Below are positions 1-8,874 of a DNA stretch of 64,000 nucleotides, piece by piece (position 1 is the stretch's first letter; the number at the start of each line of letters is the position of its first letter). The notes under the pieces were generated by a model. The model did not search any database. It was not told the DNA's origin and saw only the letters and a list, made by a program, of their open reading frames with translations. Source of the stretch: Gammaproteobacteria bacterium (GTDB lineage: Bacteria; Pseudomonadota; Gammaproteobacteria; Steroidobacterales; Woeseiaceae); assembly GCA_029863305.1 (NCBI GenBank), contig JAOTVR010000007.1:1-64000 (forward strand), in the 5' to 3' direction. The translations under genes and the position numbers were made by a program.

Positions 1-2069
1 TTCACGGTCGGCGCGGCCAGATAGGTGAACTGCGCAACGTTGCCGTAGGCCGGGTCTCCGGAATCGACTTCCGTGAATACCGAACCGCCACAGCAGTCCC
101 ACAGTGCCCAGGCCGGATCAACCGCATCGATATAGAGCTGACCAGGCACAGGATCACCGCCACCGCCAGTAGGAGGCGGAGGTGCTCCCTCGCTCACCGG
201 CGCCTTGACACCGCAACCATTGGGCGACGGATAGCCGCAGATCAGCTTGATGTTATCGAGCTGCACATGGGCCATACCGGTGGGCTCGAGCACAAACAAA
301 CTGATCACTTCGCTGGTGTCGAGGCACGCGTCGCCGCAATTGGCTATCAGATCGTTGACCTTGACACTGATCGTCGTCCACTCGTCCAGCGGCAAGTCGG
401 CCACCGCCAGTTCGACAACGCCAAGGGCCGGAAAACCGCTGTCCATCTTGACCAATAAGGAGCTTTCGACATCGGTACCGGCGCTATCGATGTACAGATC
501 GAACTGGAATTCGGCGGCGTGGATTTCCCACCAGTTGGGATTATTGCCCATGCCGAACAGAGAAATGGGTTCATTGTAATCAATGGGTACACCATTGACC
601 CTGACAATGTTTTCCGCATAGAAGGAGAAGTTACCGGAATCCGTCGTATTGACGTCGATCACCAGGCCATGTGACTCATCTTCGGCCTCAACTTCGCTCA
701 GTAGCAGCGCACCCTCATTGTCAAAGAAGGACGTGAATGCCAGATCACGGCTAACGGTCTCCTCACCGAAGGACCAGGTCAGAGTTCCCGGGCCGTCGGT
801 GTAAAGATCAACGCTGTAAACAAACGCGTCACTCGCTGCCGGACCCTCAATGGAATCGTCCACCCAGGAGGCACAACCTTCTCCAGTTACCGGGTCGGCG
901 GTGCATTCGTACACGCGCACGTAATCGACCAGAAGATTTGCCGGAAATACCGTCTCTGCCTCAACCGAGCCGGACAGGAAACCACCGACCGCCAGATTCA
1001 ACAGAATGTGAAAGTCGACATCGAACGGAGCTCTGTCGGGGCCACTGACGTAGCCTGTGTCCTGGTCGCCGTAATAGTAGCTGTACCAGGTATCAGAACT
1101 GATCGTGTTGTAATGAACGTCGTCGATATACCAGCGAATCTCATCCTGCTCCCACTCGATGGCATAGGTGTGAAAACCGTCATCGGCTGCGACCTCAACG
1201 GGCTTACCGGATAATTGGTTCAAAGGCCACGGGAAGCCATAGTGCAGCGTGCCGAAGGCTCCTTCATCGGGAGCATTGATGACTTCCATGATGTCGATCT
1301 CGCCGTGCGACGCCCAGCCGTTGTAGGGTGAATCCGTCGGCATCATCCAGAAGGCGGACCACAGGCCGACACCCGTTGGTGCCTGAACCCGGGCTTCGAT
1401 GCGCCCGTATTTGATGTCGACCTTGTCGATCGAGCGCATGCGGCCCGACGTGTACGGAAATTCGGCGACGACTTCTTCGGCCCTGGCGGTGATGACCAGA
1501 TTGCCGTCTGCTACCGTGATGTTCTCCGCGAGGTACCATTGCTGCTCGTTGTTACCCCAACGCTCCAGGCCAAATTCGGCGCCATCACCAATCTGCGGCG
1601 TCCAATTGGCCGCATTGAGTTCCGTGCCATCGAATTCGTCGCTCCAGACCATGGCCCAGCCGAACTCCTCCAACGTGTCAGGTGTATTTTGAATAGTCAG
1701 CGACACCGTCGTGGATCCGGTTGTGCCATCCGCATAGGAGACGTTGATCGTAAATGAGTCGCTGCCGAAGAAATCAGCGTTCGGCATATACGTAAAACTG
1801 CCATCGGCCGACAAGTCGAGTACGCCGTTGGCCGGTCCGCTGCCTACAGTGTAGGTGCGGCCTGCACCAAGCACATCGTTGGCGGATACGTCGCCGGCAA
1901 ACATCTCATCTTCGTTGAGCGTGAAGCTGTCATCGGCAACCTGCAGGTCGGTCTTGTAGCTACCGAGGCTCCGTCCTGTGTCGCACCCTGACAGGCCGAC
2001 TGAAAAGGCCAATACCGGCAACAGCGTTACAAACTGGCGGAATTTCCGCTTAACGACATGAATTGTCAT
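1..2069 (-). CDS. GH16 endo-beta-1,3-glucanase lipoprotein (laminarinase), 3' end outside window
   Basis: This gene is absent from the ORF track because its stop lies beyond base 1; I read it from an ATG at 2069. The protein opens with a lipoprotein signal ending LSGC (Cys29), so it should be anchored in a membrane facing outward. Next comes a cadherin-like/Ig-like repeat (about residues 40-125). The GH16 catalytic domain (about 130-388) carries the family signature GEIDIMEV near residue 257, with both catalytic glutamates present. A beta-sandwich region follows (about 395-620), then a PPPPTGGGGDP linker and the start of another module with the motif WALWDCCGG. The family cleaves internal beta-1,3(4)-glucan bonds. 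Upstream lie a TTGACA-N17-TACAAG promoter and two LacI operators, so induction by glucan breakdown products is likely. The exact polysaccharide (laminarin, mixed-linkage glucan) is inferred from the neighbouring GH17 genes. Confidence 0.9.
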   Translation of the reverse strand, partial: MTIHVVKRKFRQFVTLLPVLAFSVGLSGCDTGRSLGSYKTDLQVADDSFTLNEDEMFAGDVSANDVLGAGRTYTVGSGPANGVLDLSADGSFTYMPNADFFGSDSFTINVSYADGTTGSTTVSLTIQNTPDTLEEFGWAMVWSDEFDGTELNAANWTPQIGDGAEFGLERWGNNEQQWYLAENITVADGNLVITARAEEVVAEFPYTSGRMRSIDKVDIKYGRIEARVQAPTGVGLWSAFWMMPTDSPYNGWASHGEIDIMEVINAPDEGAFGTLHYGFPWPLNQLSGKPVEVAADDGFHTYAIEWEQDEIRWYIDDVHYNTISSDTWYSYYYGDQDTGYVSGPDRAPFDVDFHILLNLAVGGFLSGSVEAETVFPANLLVDYVRVYECTADPVTGEGCASWVDDSIEGPAASDAFVYSVDLYTDGPGTLTWSFGEETVSRDLAFTSFFDNEGALLLSEVEAEDESHGLVIDVNTTDSGNFSFYAENIVRVNGVPIDYNEPISLFGMGNNPNWWEIHAAEFQFDLYIDSAGTDVESSLLVKMDSGFPALGVVELAVADLPLDEWTTISVKVNDLIANCGDACLDTSEVISLFVLEPTGMAHVQLDNIKLICGYPSPNGCGVKAPVSEGAPPPPTGGGGDPVPGQLYIDAVDPAWALWDCCGGSVFTEVDSGDPAYGNVAQFTYLAAPTV

Positions 2070-2240
2070 AATTTTTCCCACTTTAAGATTGGTAATATTT
2101 ACGAGTGTTTATTCTTATATATCAATTACGTGCCAGCGCGGGGCCGGTAATTCTCCGTCCTCTATCACAGAGCGGAAAGGGTCACCTGACTGACCGACCG
2201 CGAGTTATAGACGCCGCCATATGCGTCATCCGGTTCAAAC

Positions 2241-2254
2241 TGACAGCGTTGTCT
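2241..2254. promoter_or_regulatory. LacI operator, degenerate (GH16 promoter, downstream site)
   Basis: TGACAGCGTTGTCT differs from the perfect 14-bp palindrome found elsewhere in the locus at two positions. It sits just past the predicted transcription start of the GH16 promoter. Its centre is exactly 35 bp from the perfect operator at 2276-2289, the same spacing as the operator pair at 10.8 kb. Confidence 0.7.
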
Positions 2255-2261
2255 ATTGGTA

Positions 2262-2290
2262 CTTGTACAATAGTATGACAGCGCTGTCAA
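2262..2290 (-). promoter_or_regulatory. Sigma70-type promoter of the GH16 gene
   Basis: On the minus strand TTGACA (plus 2285-2290) is followed after 17 bp by TACAAG (plus 2262-2267). The -35 hexamer is the first six bases of an extended operator, so repressor binding would block it directly. The untranslated leader to the ATG at 2069 would be about 185 nt. The 2070-2357 gap holds nothing else I recognise. Confidence 0.6.
2276..2289. promoter_or_regulatory. LacI operator, perfect palindrome (GH16 promoter)
   Basis: TGACAGCGCTGTCA is a perfect 14-bp palindrome with a central CG, the usual form of LacI/GalR-family sites. It overlaps the -35 box of the GH16 promoter. The same sequence recurs at 3456, 10769 and 10804. 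Confidence 0.85.
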
Positions 2291-2357
2291 TAACTGCATC
2301 AAGCGATCGTATTGGGCGGTCCGGGAAATTATCGGCGTTCCGCCGAGCCTGAACCCC

Positions 2358-3407
2358 CTATACGGGCGCCGGTCCGGTCGACTCGCGAATTTGCAGTGTT
2401 GCAGGTACGACCTCTGTACCTTTCGAGCTGTGATCCTCGCGCGCATCGCGAATCAGCGCCAGCGCGGCGCGTTCGGCCATCGTCGCAAGCGGCTGCCTTA
2501 TAGTCGTCAATGTCGGATAGACCTGCCGAGCCAGCGCGATGTCGTCGAAGCCGGCGACCGATAGCTGTCGCGGAATGTCTATGCCGAGTCGATCGGCGAC
2601 GCGGATAACGCCGGCAGCCATGTCATCATTGGCGGCGAAGATCGCGGTTGGTGGCGGCTTGCGCCCGAGCAACTCGGCTGCCGCGGCTTCGCCGGAACTG
2701 AACGAGTTATCGCCTGCCACGACGAGTTGCTCGGAGAATGTCAGTCCACTCTGCTGCAGCCCGTCCCGGTAACCGCGCAAGCGGTTACCAACCGCTTTGT
2801 GGCGCGGGTGCCCAGTAATAAACGCGATTCTGGTGTGCCCCAGCGAGGCGAGGTAGCGTGTCATCTCTGCACTGGCTTCGCGATCGTTTGTCGCGACGGA
2901 GAGCTGCTTGCCGTTGCGTTTGCCAGGCGACAACCGCACAAACGGAGTGCCGGTCGACTCAATGGCGCCTACGACTTTCGGCATATTGGAAAGTGGGGCA
3001 GCGACAATGATGCCCGCCGGCCGGGTTTCCTCGATCAGTGACTTGAGTTGTGCGATGACCTGTTTCTTGCGGTAGTCGCACGGATGGATCAGTAACTCAT
3101 AGTGAGCTGCCCTGCATGCGCTCAGGGCGCCTTTCTGCATTCTGATGATGTAGCCCGAACTCGGAAGATCGTAGGCGCTGGGGTCATCATAAACGAGGCC
3201 GATCAGACGCGAGCGATGGCTCGCCAGGTTTCGTGCAGACTGATCAGGCCGGTAATTGAGCTCGGCGATTGCCTTTTCGACCTTTGCCTGCGTCGATTCG
3301 CGTACGTTGGGTTCGTGATTAACGACACGCGACACGGTCTTGATTGACACGCCGGCAACTCTTGCAACGTCGGTGATTGTGGCTCTACCCATTGGCGCGC
3401 GATCCAT
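2358..3407 (-). CDS. LacI/GalR-family transcriptional regulator of the glucan locus
   Basis: The 349-residue protein has the classic LacI layout. An N-terminal helix-turn-helix plus hinge (ATITDVARVAGVSIKTVSRV, residues about 9-28, then NVRESTQAKVEKAI) precedes a periplasmic-binding-like sugar sensor domain ending in GFDDIALARQVYPTLTTIRQP, typical of the dimer core. The start may be the ATG at residue 6 (MGRATITDVA), the usual family start; neither start has a clear Shine-Dalgarno. Its own promoter contains one copy of the operator, which implies autoregulation. It lies between the GH16 gene and the GH17 genes, so it is the natural candidate to bind the repeated TGACAGCGCTGTCA. The effector is unknown; a beta-1,3-gluco-oligosaccharide is a guess. 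Confidence 0.93.
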   Translation of the reverse strand: MDRAPMGRATITDVARVAGVSIKTVSRVVNHEPNVRESTQAKVEKAIAELNYRPDQSARNLASHRSRLIGLVYDDPSAYDLPSSGYIIRMQKGALSACRAAHYELLIHPCDYRKKQVIAQLKSLIEETRPAGIIVAAPLSNMPKVVGAIESTGTPFVRLSPGKRNGKQLSVATNDREASAEMTRYLASLGHTRIAFITGHPRHKAVGNRLRGYRDGLQQSGLTFSEQLVVAGDNSFSSGEAAAAELLGRKPPPTAIFAANDDMAAGVIRVADRLGIDIPRQLSVAGFDDIALARQVYPTLTTIRQPLATMAERAALALIRDAREDHSSKGTEVVPATLQIRESTGPAPV

Positions 3408-3441
3408 CGAATTGTATTGTTATTGTTGTCATGCGCCAATG

Positions 3442-3470
3442 ATTACAACCTTATCTGACAGCGCTGTCAA
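3442..3470 (-). promoter_or_regulatory. Promoter of the lacI-type gene
   Basis: The minus strand shows TTGACA (plus 3465-3470), a 17-bp spacer and TGTAAT (plus 3442-3447). The predicted start point is about 28 nt before the ATG at 3407. As at the two other promoters of the locus, the -35 hexamer is part of the operator. Confidence 0.6.
3456..3469. promoter_or_regulatory. LacI operator, perfect palindrome (regulator gene promoter)
   Basis: TGACAGCGCTGTCA lies over the -35 region in front of the regulator gene. Only one copy is seen here, with no partner at 35 bp, consistent with weaker autoregulation than at the structural genes. Confidence 0.85.
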
Positions 3471-3522
3471 ATCAGCTGCTATAGTGAAAACAGCAGCTTG
3501 GCGAGAAACGTCGACTTGATGA

Positions 3523-4488
3523 TCAGGGTAGAAGTTCGGCGTAGAGTGCCTGCATTGCCAGCTTGGGCGTCCGTTCGACTTTGAACAAGCCCCAGTGTTT
3601 TTCCGGTTCCAACGGGTCGGGAGAGCCTTTCCAGGGCTCGTCAAACGCCTCGAAGACAAAAGTTAGAATCTGCTCTTTCGTTGTCCATTCGAGCAGTTGC
3701 TCGTAGTACTTTGCCTGTAGTTCCTCGGACGCATTCCATGTCTCGATGCCTCGCCCGTTGGACGCGGTCGTCCAGCCAGCTTCGGTAATCACAACCGGTT
3801 TGCCCGGGTAGTGATGTACAACGGAATGATAATTCTGTTTGGTGTAATCGAGTGCGTCTTCCACAGAACGGTATTCCCATGCGGGGTAGGTATGCACGGA
3901 GATGAAATCCAGCTCGGCGGCCAGCGGCTCAAGCTTGTATGTCCAGGGAACATAGTTCTCGCAAAACGTCACTGGTTGACTTATCGCGTCTTTGATCCTG
4001 CGCACATACGCCACCAGATTGGCCACCGGTACCATATGGTCCGTCCATTCGACAGTGGCTTCATTGCCGGCCGATACAGAAAACACGATCTCCGGGTAGC
4101 GATTGGACAAGGCGATCGCTTTGTCAACCTGGATGCCGTTCGCCTGCCGGTTCGCAGCAAGTGTTTCTTCGCTGAAGTCGGCGCCCCAGGGACAGTGGGG
4201 GTTGCTCGTTTCAGCGGCCATATCCACGCCCAACATCAACTTGAAATCCAGCCCTTCACGCTCAATCACGTCGAGGACAGTTTCGGCATGGGTGCTGCAA
4301 TCGTATAGCCTGAGTAACTTCCAGTTCTTCGCGAGGATCAGAAGATCTTCTTTGATCTCATCGTACGAGGGGAAGACCCCGGTCCCGGGATCCTGCCCCT
4401 CTCGATAGCCGGAGTAGCATATGGCATTGCCGTGCTCCCATTTGATTGCACTGCCTTTGTGAATCCGGGCTTTGAGTTTTTCAAACAT
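3523..4488 (-). CDS. GH17 family beta-1,3-glucan hydrolase (second copy, no signal peptide)
   Basis: A 321-residue single-domain protein of the GH17 TIM-barrel family. The acid/base glutamate is probably E143 in SAGNEATVEW and the nucleophile E236 in VVITEAGWT. FVFEAFDEPWKG near the C-terminus is also family-typical. There is no signal peptide or membrane segment, so it should act in the cytoplasm on imported oligosaccharides. The start overlaps the stop of the upstream GH17 gene by 8 nt (ATGTTTGA), which suggests translational coupling. The two neighbours are clearly diverged from each other, so they probably differ in specificity (endo, exo or transglycosylase). Which activity each has cannot be read from the sequence. 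Confidence 0.88.
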   Translation of the reverse strand: MFEKLKARIHKGSAIKWEHGNAICYSGYREGQDPGTGVFPSYDEIKEDLLILAKNWKLLRLYDCSTHAETVLDVIEREGLDFKLMLGVDMAAETSNPHCPWGADFSEETLAANRQANGIQVDKAIALSNRYPEIVFSVSAGNEATVEWTDHMVPVANLVAYVRRIKDAISQPVTFCENYVPWTYKLEPLAAELDFISVHTYPAWEYRSVEDALDYTKQNYHSVVHHYPGKPVVITEAGWTTASNGRGIETWNASEELQAKYYEQLLEWTTKEQILTFVFEAFDEPWKGSPDPLEPEKHWGLFKVERTPKLAMQALYAELLP

Positions 4489-5368
4489 ATTTCAAGTTAC
4501 CGTCCTTGTCCCAAAGACCCCAGTACGCGCCGACGTCACCTTCGGCATCCACTTTCCAGGTCTCGTCAAAGGACGAGAAGTAGAAGATTTCGATGCCGTC
4601 ATGTTCAGCCCACTGGCAGGTGTCGATGAAATACTTGATCGCATTTTCGAAAGAAGGCACGGCGCCGTCTGTCGGGGTACCTGTATTCGGCCAGCCTGTT
4701 TCACTGATTATGACTTTCTTGCCATTCGCAGCGTGCTGCGCCCGACGGTACATCTCCTTCATGTACAGCAGGGCATGATCGGCCGGACAGCCTTCCCAGA
4801 AGGGATAGCAGTTGGCGAGAATGACGTCACAGGCCTCCGTGACGCGTGGGTGAACCTGAAATTCGAAGTACGCGTCGACGTAGCCAACCTCAACCCCCGA
4901 AACAGCTTGTTTCGCGCGATTGATGTAGTCGATGAGTTCGTCTTCTGACAAGTCACCTCGCAGCAACACCTCATTACCCACGCCCAGAACATCAGCATGC
5001 CCCGCATTGGCTATCTCAATGGCGTTCGCCAGCTCAATCTCGTTTTGCTCCCGATTGTCATCCAACCACACACCGACCAGGGTCTTAAGTCCGTTTTCCT
5101 TGGCGATTGCCGGGATCAATTCGTTTCCTTCGCTGCAGGAAAAAGTACGAATCCAATTGGTGTAAGGCAGGATGAAAGCCAGACGCTCACGAATCTGTGC
5201 CTCGCCGAGTTGGGTGCCCGGGCCCTGTCCCTCGACATAGGGGCTGAACGAGATCCCATGGATCTTCGCGTCGAGAATCTTCTTTACGAGTGCTCGCAGG
5301 TCGTCGACGGACAGGCCGGAAATATCGATTCCGGCCAAAGACAGTTTTCTTTGATATAAGTTTGACAT
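4481..5368 (-). CDS. GH17 family beta-1,3-glucan hydrolase (first copy, no signal peptide)
   Basis: The ORF opens at 5395, but I place the start at the ATG at 5368 (MSNLYQ), which follows AAGGACC and lies 16 nt after the preceding stop. The protein is 295 residues. GVGNEVLLRGD carries the acid/base E133 and VIISETGWP the nucleophile E223, both standard for GH17 glucan beta-1,3-glucosidases. YFSSFDETWK near the C-terminus is another family motif. No export signal is present. It sits third or fourth in an apparent operon running from the ADP-ribosylglycohydrolase gene through the CBM9-like gene and the phosphorylase to the second GH17. A role in shortening imported beta-1,3-gluco-oligosaccharides before phosphorolysis is inferred. 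Confidence 0.9.
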   Translation of the reverse strand: MSNLYQRKLSLAGIDISGLSVDDLRALVKKILDAKIHGISFSPYVEGQGPGTQLGEAQIRERLAFILPYTNWIRTFSCSEGNELIPAIAKENGLKTLVGVWLDDNREQNEIELANAIEIANAGHADVLGVGNEVLLRGDLSEDELIDYINRAKQAVSGVEVGYVDAYFEFQVHPRVTEACDVILANCYPFWEGCPADHALLYMKEMYRRAQHAANGKKVIISETGWPNTGTPTDGAVPSFENAIKYFIDTCQWAEHDGIEIFYFSSFDETWKVDAEGDVGAYWGLWDKDGNLKYV

Positions 5369-5384
5369 TGATGGTCCTTCAGTA

Positions 5385-8300
5385 TTATTCGGCAAACAGC
5401 ATATTTGTCCGAAATGTAATCGTCAGTTGGCGAATTCGGCCGCTGCGCGTGAACAGCTCCGAGCTTTCTTCGGCAGGCAGCGCCAGTTGCGGCAGGGTTT
5501 GTATCGCGCCGTCATGCCAGGTAATGGTCAGCGATGGTTCAGCATTGTCATCCAGCCTGTAAACCACGGGTACCTGGCACCAGGTGAATGCCAGCCCTCG
5601 AGGGGGCACCGTCAGGTCTTGCCAATTGCCATCGACATCCAGGAAGCAGAATGGCCGGCTTTCAGAAACGAACTCGCGGCTCCGAAGAAGTCCTGGTTGA
5701 AAATGCATAGCGCCGTCACTGACGCGAATGCCGAGCTCGCCAAATCGGGTGAGCACCTCTTCTTTTACCTGTCCGGTCATGCCAGGTTGCCTGGCGCCGT
5801 TATGTTTCGGAGTGTGCGAATAAGGGTCGGTTGGAAAAGCGCCATACTCGGCAGGAGTCTTGTTGAAACCGAGGCCCTCTCGCACGCGGTAATACAGATC
5901 ACCCAACTGCCGGCGAGTCGACGTTTCAGCGCTCTGCCCTGATGTTGCGAAGAAATTCTCCTGCACGGCCAGCAGCAGCTTGGACACCATGTGCCAGTAA
6001 ACCGAACCCAGACCTTCGTAACCGAACATGGTGCCGGAACGACCGGTAAACGACTGGTGCCTGAACACCTGCTCGTAAAGCGCCTGCAGCGCTTCACGTG
6101 CTGCGTCTGGCTCGTCGTCGTATGCCGTGCGCAGCAGATCGAGCGCAGCGTTCAGGTCGCCGACATTTCGGAACTCGCTGCTGAAGCGATAACACCCGTC
6201 TGCATCGCGCGCGATGAGACGTTTGTCTCCCGCGGCCAGCATTCGCTGCAGCAATGGAATTGCCTCGACCTGCTCAGCGGGGACGCGGTTCTTCTCCAGG
6301 AAACCAGGTAATTTGCGATCAGGATACAGCATGAAGGAGCGCTGATCGGGACGGTAGACTTCGCTGTCGAACAGTGCTTCAAGAACCGTCACGGCCTCCC
6401 GCGGAGGTATGGCACCGGCGCTCAGCGCGGCGACCTGGCCCTCGAGCATCGGGTAAAGCGTATTGATCTCCGCGGATTCATGTTGCAGATCCAGCAGGTT
6501 GTAGGCGTGGTACAGGCTGTCCGTTCTCTTGTTGCCGGCGATACTGTGATCAATCGCTGCGAGAGCGTCATCCAGCAAGGTCATGATCTGCTGCAGCGGC
6601 TGCACAACCTTGCCGGAAAACGAGGCTCGCTCATACACAGACCGGCGATATCGGCACGCTGCCTGACCGAGCTCCGCCAACGATTCGAATCTTTGCGCAG
6701 CACTGATCGGCTTGCCATCCAACAGCGGCCGCAGCCTGCCCAGGGCCGCGGCGGTATCAGCCAGCCACTGGCCGACTTCTACGGACAGTTCCGTCGAACC
6801 TGATTCAGCCGCGAGCAGTCGCTGCAGGAAAGTGATGTAGCGACGCAGGTAATACAGCGTAACCATAGACAAGCCCTGGCCAACCAGGGCGTTATTAGCG
6901 TCATTCCACTCCGGTCGCTGCGTGTTGAGCCAGATTCCACCGTCGATTACGAAATTGCCCAGCTTGCCAAGCAGCGGCACCAGCAACTTCTCCAGCAGGT
7001 TCACCTGGTAAACCGCGCCGTCGGCATCGAGCACCAGTTTGCCATCGGCGCCCATCGCGGCGACGCGCTGCTCGATCTCCCCGGCCAGATCCTCGTCAAA
7101 GGTCACCGTGTCCTTGGGATTCTCGAGTATGGCTTCAAACGGCCTGATCCGGTAGGGCACATTGGCATAACAGAAGACCGGCTGGTGCAGCAGCTTTCCC
7201 AGACGGTCCGGATGGAAATCCCTGGACAGCTCCAGAAACTTCTGCAGATATATGATCTGGTGGTCGCCCCAGTAACCGATGTAACTCCAGGGGTCGTCGG
7301 GCTCCTCTACTTCCCAGTCAATGCCCTCCTTGGTGATTCGATAAGGGTTATAGCCGTCCATCGTGGACGCGTTAACGAATTTGGCGATGACGTTTTCGAC
7401 AAATTCGGGATAACTGAAGGTCAGCGCCTCCCAGTTCTGAAAGATGTCCCGCCAATTGCCTTCGTAAGACAACAAACGGTGGCCATGCTCGTCGTGCAAT
7501 TTGATGGTGAATTGGTTCCAGGGGCGGCTGGGGTCGCCGTGGCGGCGTCCAAACCGGATCGGCAAATACTCGTAACAGAGTCGCTCGAGCTGCGGGTCAC
7601 CCTGTTCCCTGACGGCGGCCAGCAGCTCACTGAAATTCAGCTTGTCCGGCAAGCGACCGAGCAGCTCCCGGTTATGCCGATGCACCCCTTTATTGAACTG
7701 CTCAATCGTGCACGCGAAATCCCACGACGATACGTTGTGTTGATCATCGAAGATGCCGCCTCGCAGGACATTGAACAGCACGTTCGCATAATGATGAACT
7801 GAGACTGTTTCCTCGGCAGTAGCCTGAAAGCCGTCACTACTGGCCAGCAGACGTGCGAGTTGGTCGGAGCCCTCGTCTACAGAACGGCCGATCGCCTCGG
7901 CAGTCCCGGCCGGGTCGGCGAGCTGCCTGCGCAACTCGACAACCTGGCATTGGCTTTGCTCGGTATTCGCGACTATCTGCCATTGCTGTGACGCCTCCGG
8001 CTCCAGCTGCAGGGTCGAATTTACAAAATAAGCGCCGCGGATACCGCGCTTGCAGACTTCCTGGCGAAGTTCTGCGCCGAGCCGGAAGTCGTTGAGTTGC
8101 TGCGACGAAATCAGCACTTTCTGTTCCTCGAGACCAAGGCAAAAAACAGTATTAGCCTTGAGGGATTCACAGGGCTCGGCACGATCGGTGATGCCAGAAT
8201 ACAAGGTGTAAAGAGCCAGACCGGTATCTTCATCCAGCTCTGTCCATTTGTATGCGTCCACCAGGTTGCTGGTGTTGGTCTGGGCAAAGCGCGGCGTGCC

Positions 8301-8834
8301 CGCTGGAAGAATATTCTGCAGACCGTCGAGCAGATCGATGCTCACGCACTGATCAGACAGATTCTCCAGTACGCATTGTCGAGCGAATCCGAATCTGTCG
8401 CTGAAGACCCAGGTGTAGCGGAATGCCAGTTGCAGGTCATGGTTGATTTCTTCAAAGCAGTATTTGTTACCCAACAGGTTCTTGTATACGCTTCGAGTGA
8501 GCGTGTATCGGCCGCTTTGCTCATTCTTGAACGGATCCCAATCATTTTGCGTCCCGTTCGCTGCCACCCGCAAGACGGTCTTGCTGCCGGTATGAGCAGC
8601 GCACTCGTGGATCTTGTCGACCGTGATGTAAGGGAACAGCGCAGTTTCCGGGGACACCCGGCCGGCGGTGAGTCCTCCGGTCGATGAAACGAATAACCAG
8701 TGATCGTGATTCGAAATCACGCTGACAAGAAACGGCGCCATCTTATCGACGTTGCGGATCATGAAATAACGCTCGCCGCCGAGATCCAGGAACCCGCCCG
8801 ATACCGCGCTGCTGTCTGTGAGGTCTTTATTCAA
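5385..8834 (-). CDS. Probable GH149-type beta-1,3-oligoglucan phosphorylase
   Basis: A 1149-residue protein without signal peptide. Its size and several segments fit the GH94-related phosphorylase clan and in particular GH149, whose members are about 1100 residues and act on beta-1,3-gluco-oligosaccharides to give glucose-1-phosphate. Supporting segments are YEGNWRDIFQNWEAL (about 455-470), STMDGYNPYRITKEG (about 488), which would hold the catalytic Asp, and GGIWLNTQRPEWNDANNAL (about 630). An N-terminal beta-sandwich region precedes the helical barrel, as in the clan. The start codon is TTG, supported by AAAGGA 7-8 nt upstream; the first ATG lies 24 codons in and would cut conserved-looking sequence. 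Genome context (two GH17 and two GH16 genes) agrees. GH161 or another phosphorylase family remains possible. This is recognition from memory, not a search. Confidence 0.72.
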   Translation of the reverse strand: MNKDLTDSSAVSGGFLDLGGERYFMIRNVDKMAPFLVSVISNHDHWLFVSSTGGLTAGRVSPETALFPYITVDKIHECAAHTGSKTVLRVAANGTQNDWDPFKNEQSGRYTLTRSVYKNLLGNKYCFEEINHDLQLAFRYTWVFSDRFGFARQCVLENLSDQCVSIDLLDGLQNILPAGTPRFAQTNTSNLVDAYKWTELDEDTGLALYTLYSGITDRAEPCESLKANTVFCLGLEEQKVLISSQQLNDFRLGAELRQEVCKRGIRGAYFVNSTLQLEPEASQQWQIVANTEQSQCQVVELRRQLADPAGTAEAIGRSVDEGSDQLARLLASSDGFQATAEETVSVHHYANVLFNVLRGGIFDDQHNVSSWDFACTIEQFNKGVHRHNRELLGRLPDKLNFSELLAAVREQGDPQLERLCYEYLPIRFGRRHGDPSRPWNQFTIKLHDEHGHRLLSYEGNWRDIFQNWEALTFSYPEFVENVIAKFVNASTMDGYNPYRITKEGIDWEVEEPDDPWSYIGYWGDHQIIYLQKFLELSRDFHPDRLGKLLHQPVFCYANVPYRIRPFEAILENPKDTVTFDEDLAGEIEQRVAAMGADGKLVLDADGAVYQVNLLEKLLVPLLGKLGNFVIDGGIWLNTQRPEWNDANNALVGQGLSMVTLYYLRRYITFLQRLLAAESGSTELSVEVGQWLADTAAALGRLRPLLDGKPISAAQRFESLAELGQAACRYRRSVYERASFSGKVVQPLQQIMTLLDDALAAIDHSIAGNKRTDSLYHAYNLLDLQHESAEINTLYPMLEGQVAALSAGAIPPREAVTVLEALFDSEVYRPDQRSFMLYPDRKLPGFLEKNRVPAEQVEAIPLLQRMLAAGDKRLIARDADGCYRFSSEFRNVGDLNAALDLLRTAYDDEPDAAREALQALYEQVFRHQSFTGRSGTMFGYEGLGSVYWHMVSKLLLAVQENFFATSGQSAETSTRRQLGDLYYRVREGLGFNKTPAEYGAFPTDPYSHTPKHNGARQPGMTGQVKEEVLTRFGELGIRVSDGAMHFQPGLLRSREFVSESRPFCFLDVDGNWQDLTVPPRGLAFTWCQVPVVYRLDDNAEPSLTITWHDGAIQTLPQLALPAEESSELFTRSGRIRQLTITFRTNMLFAE

Positions 8835-8874
8835 GGATTGTTCCTTTCAGCTATTATCTTGTTGCATTAGTTGC

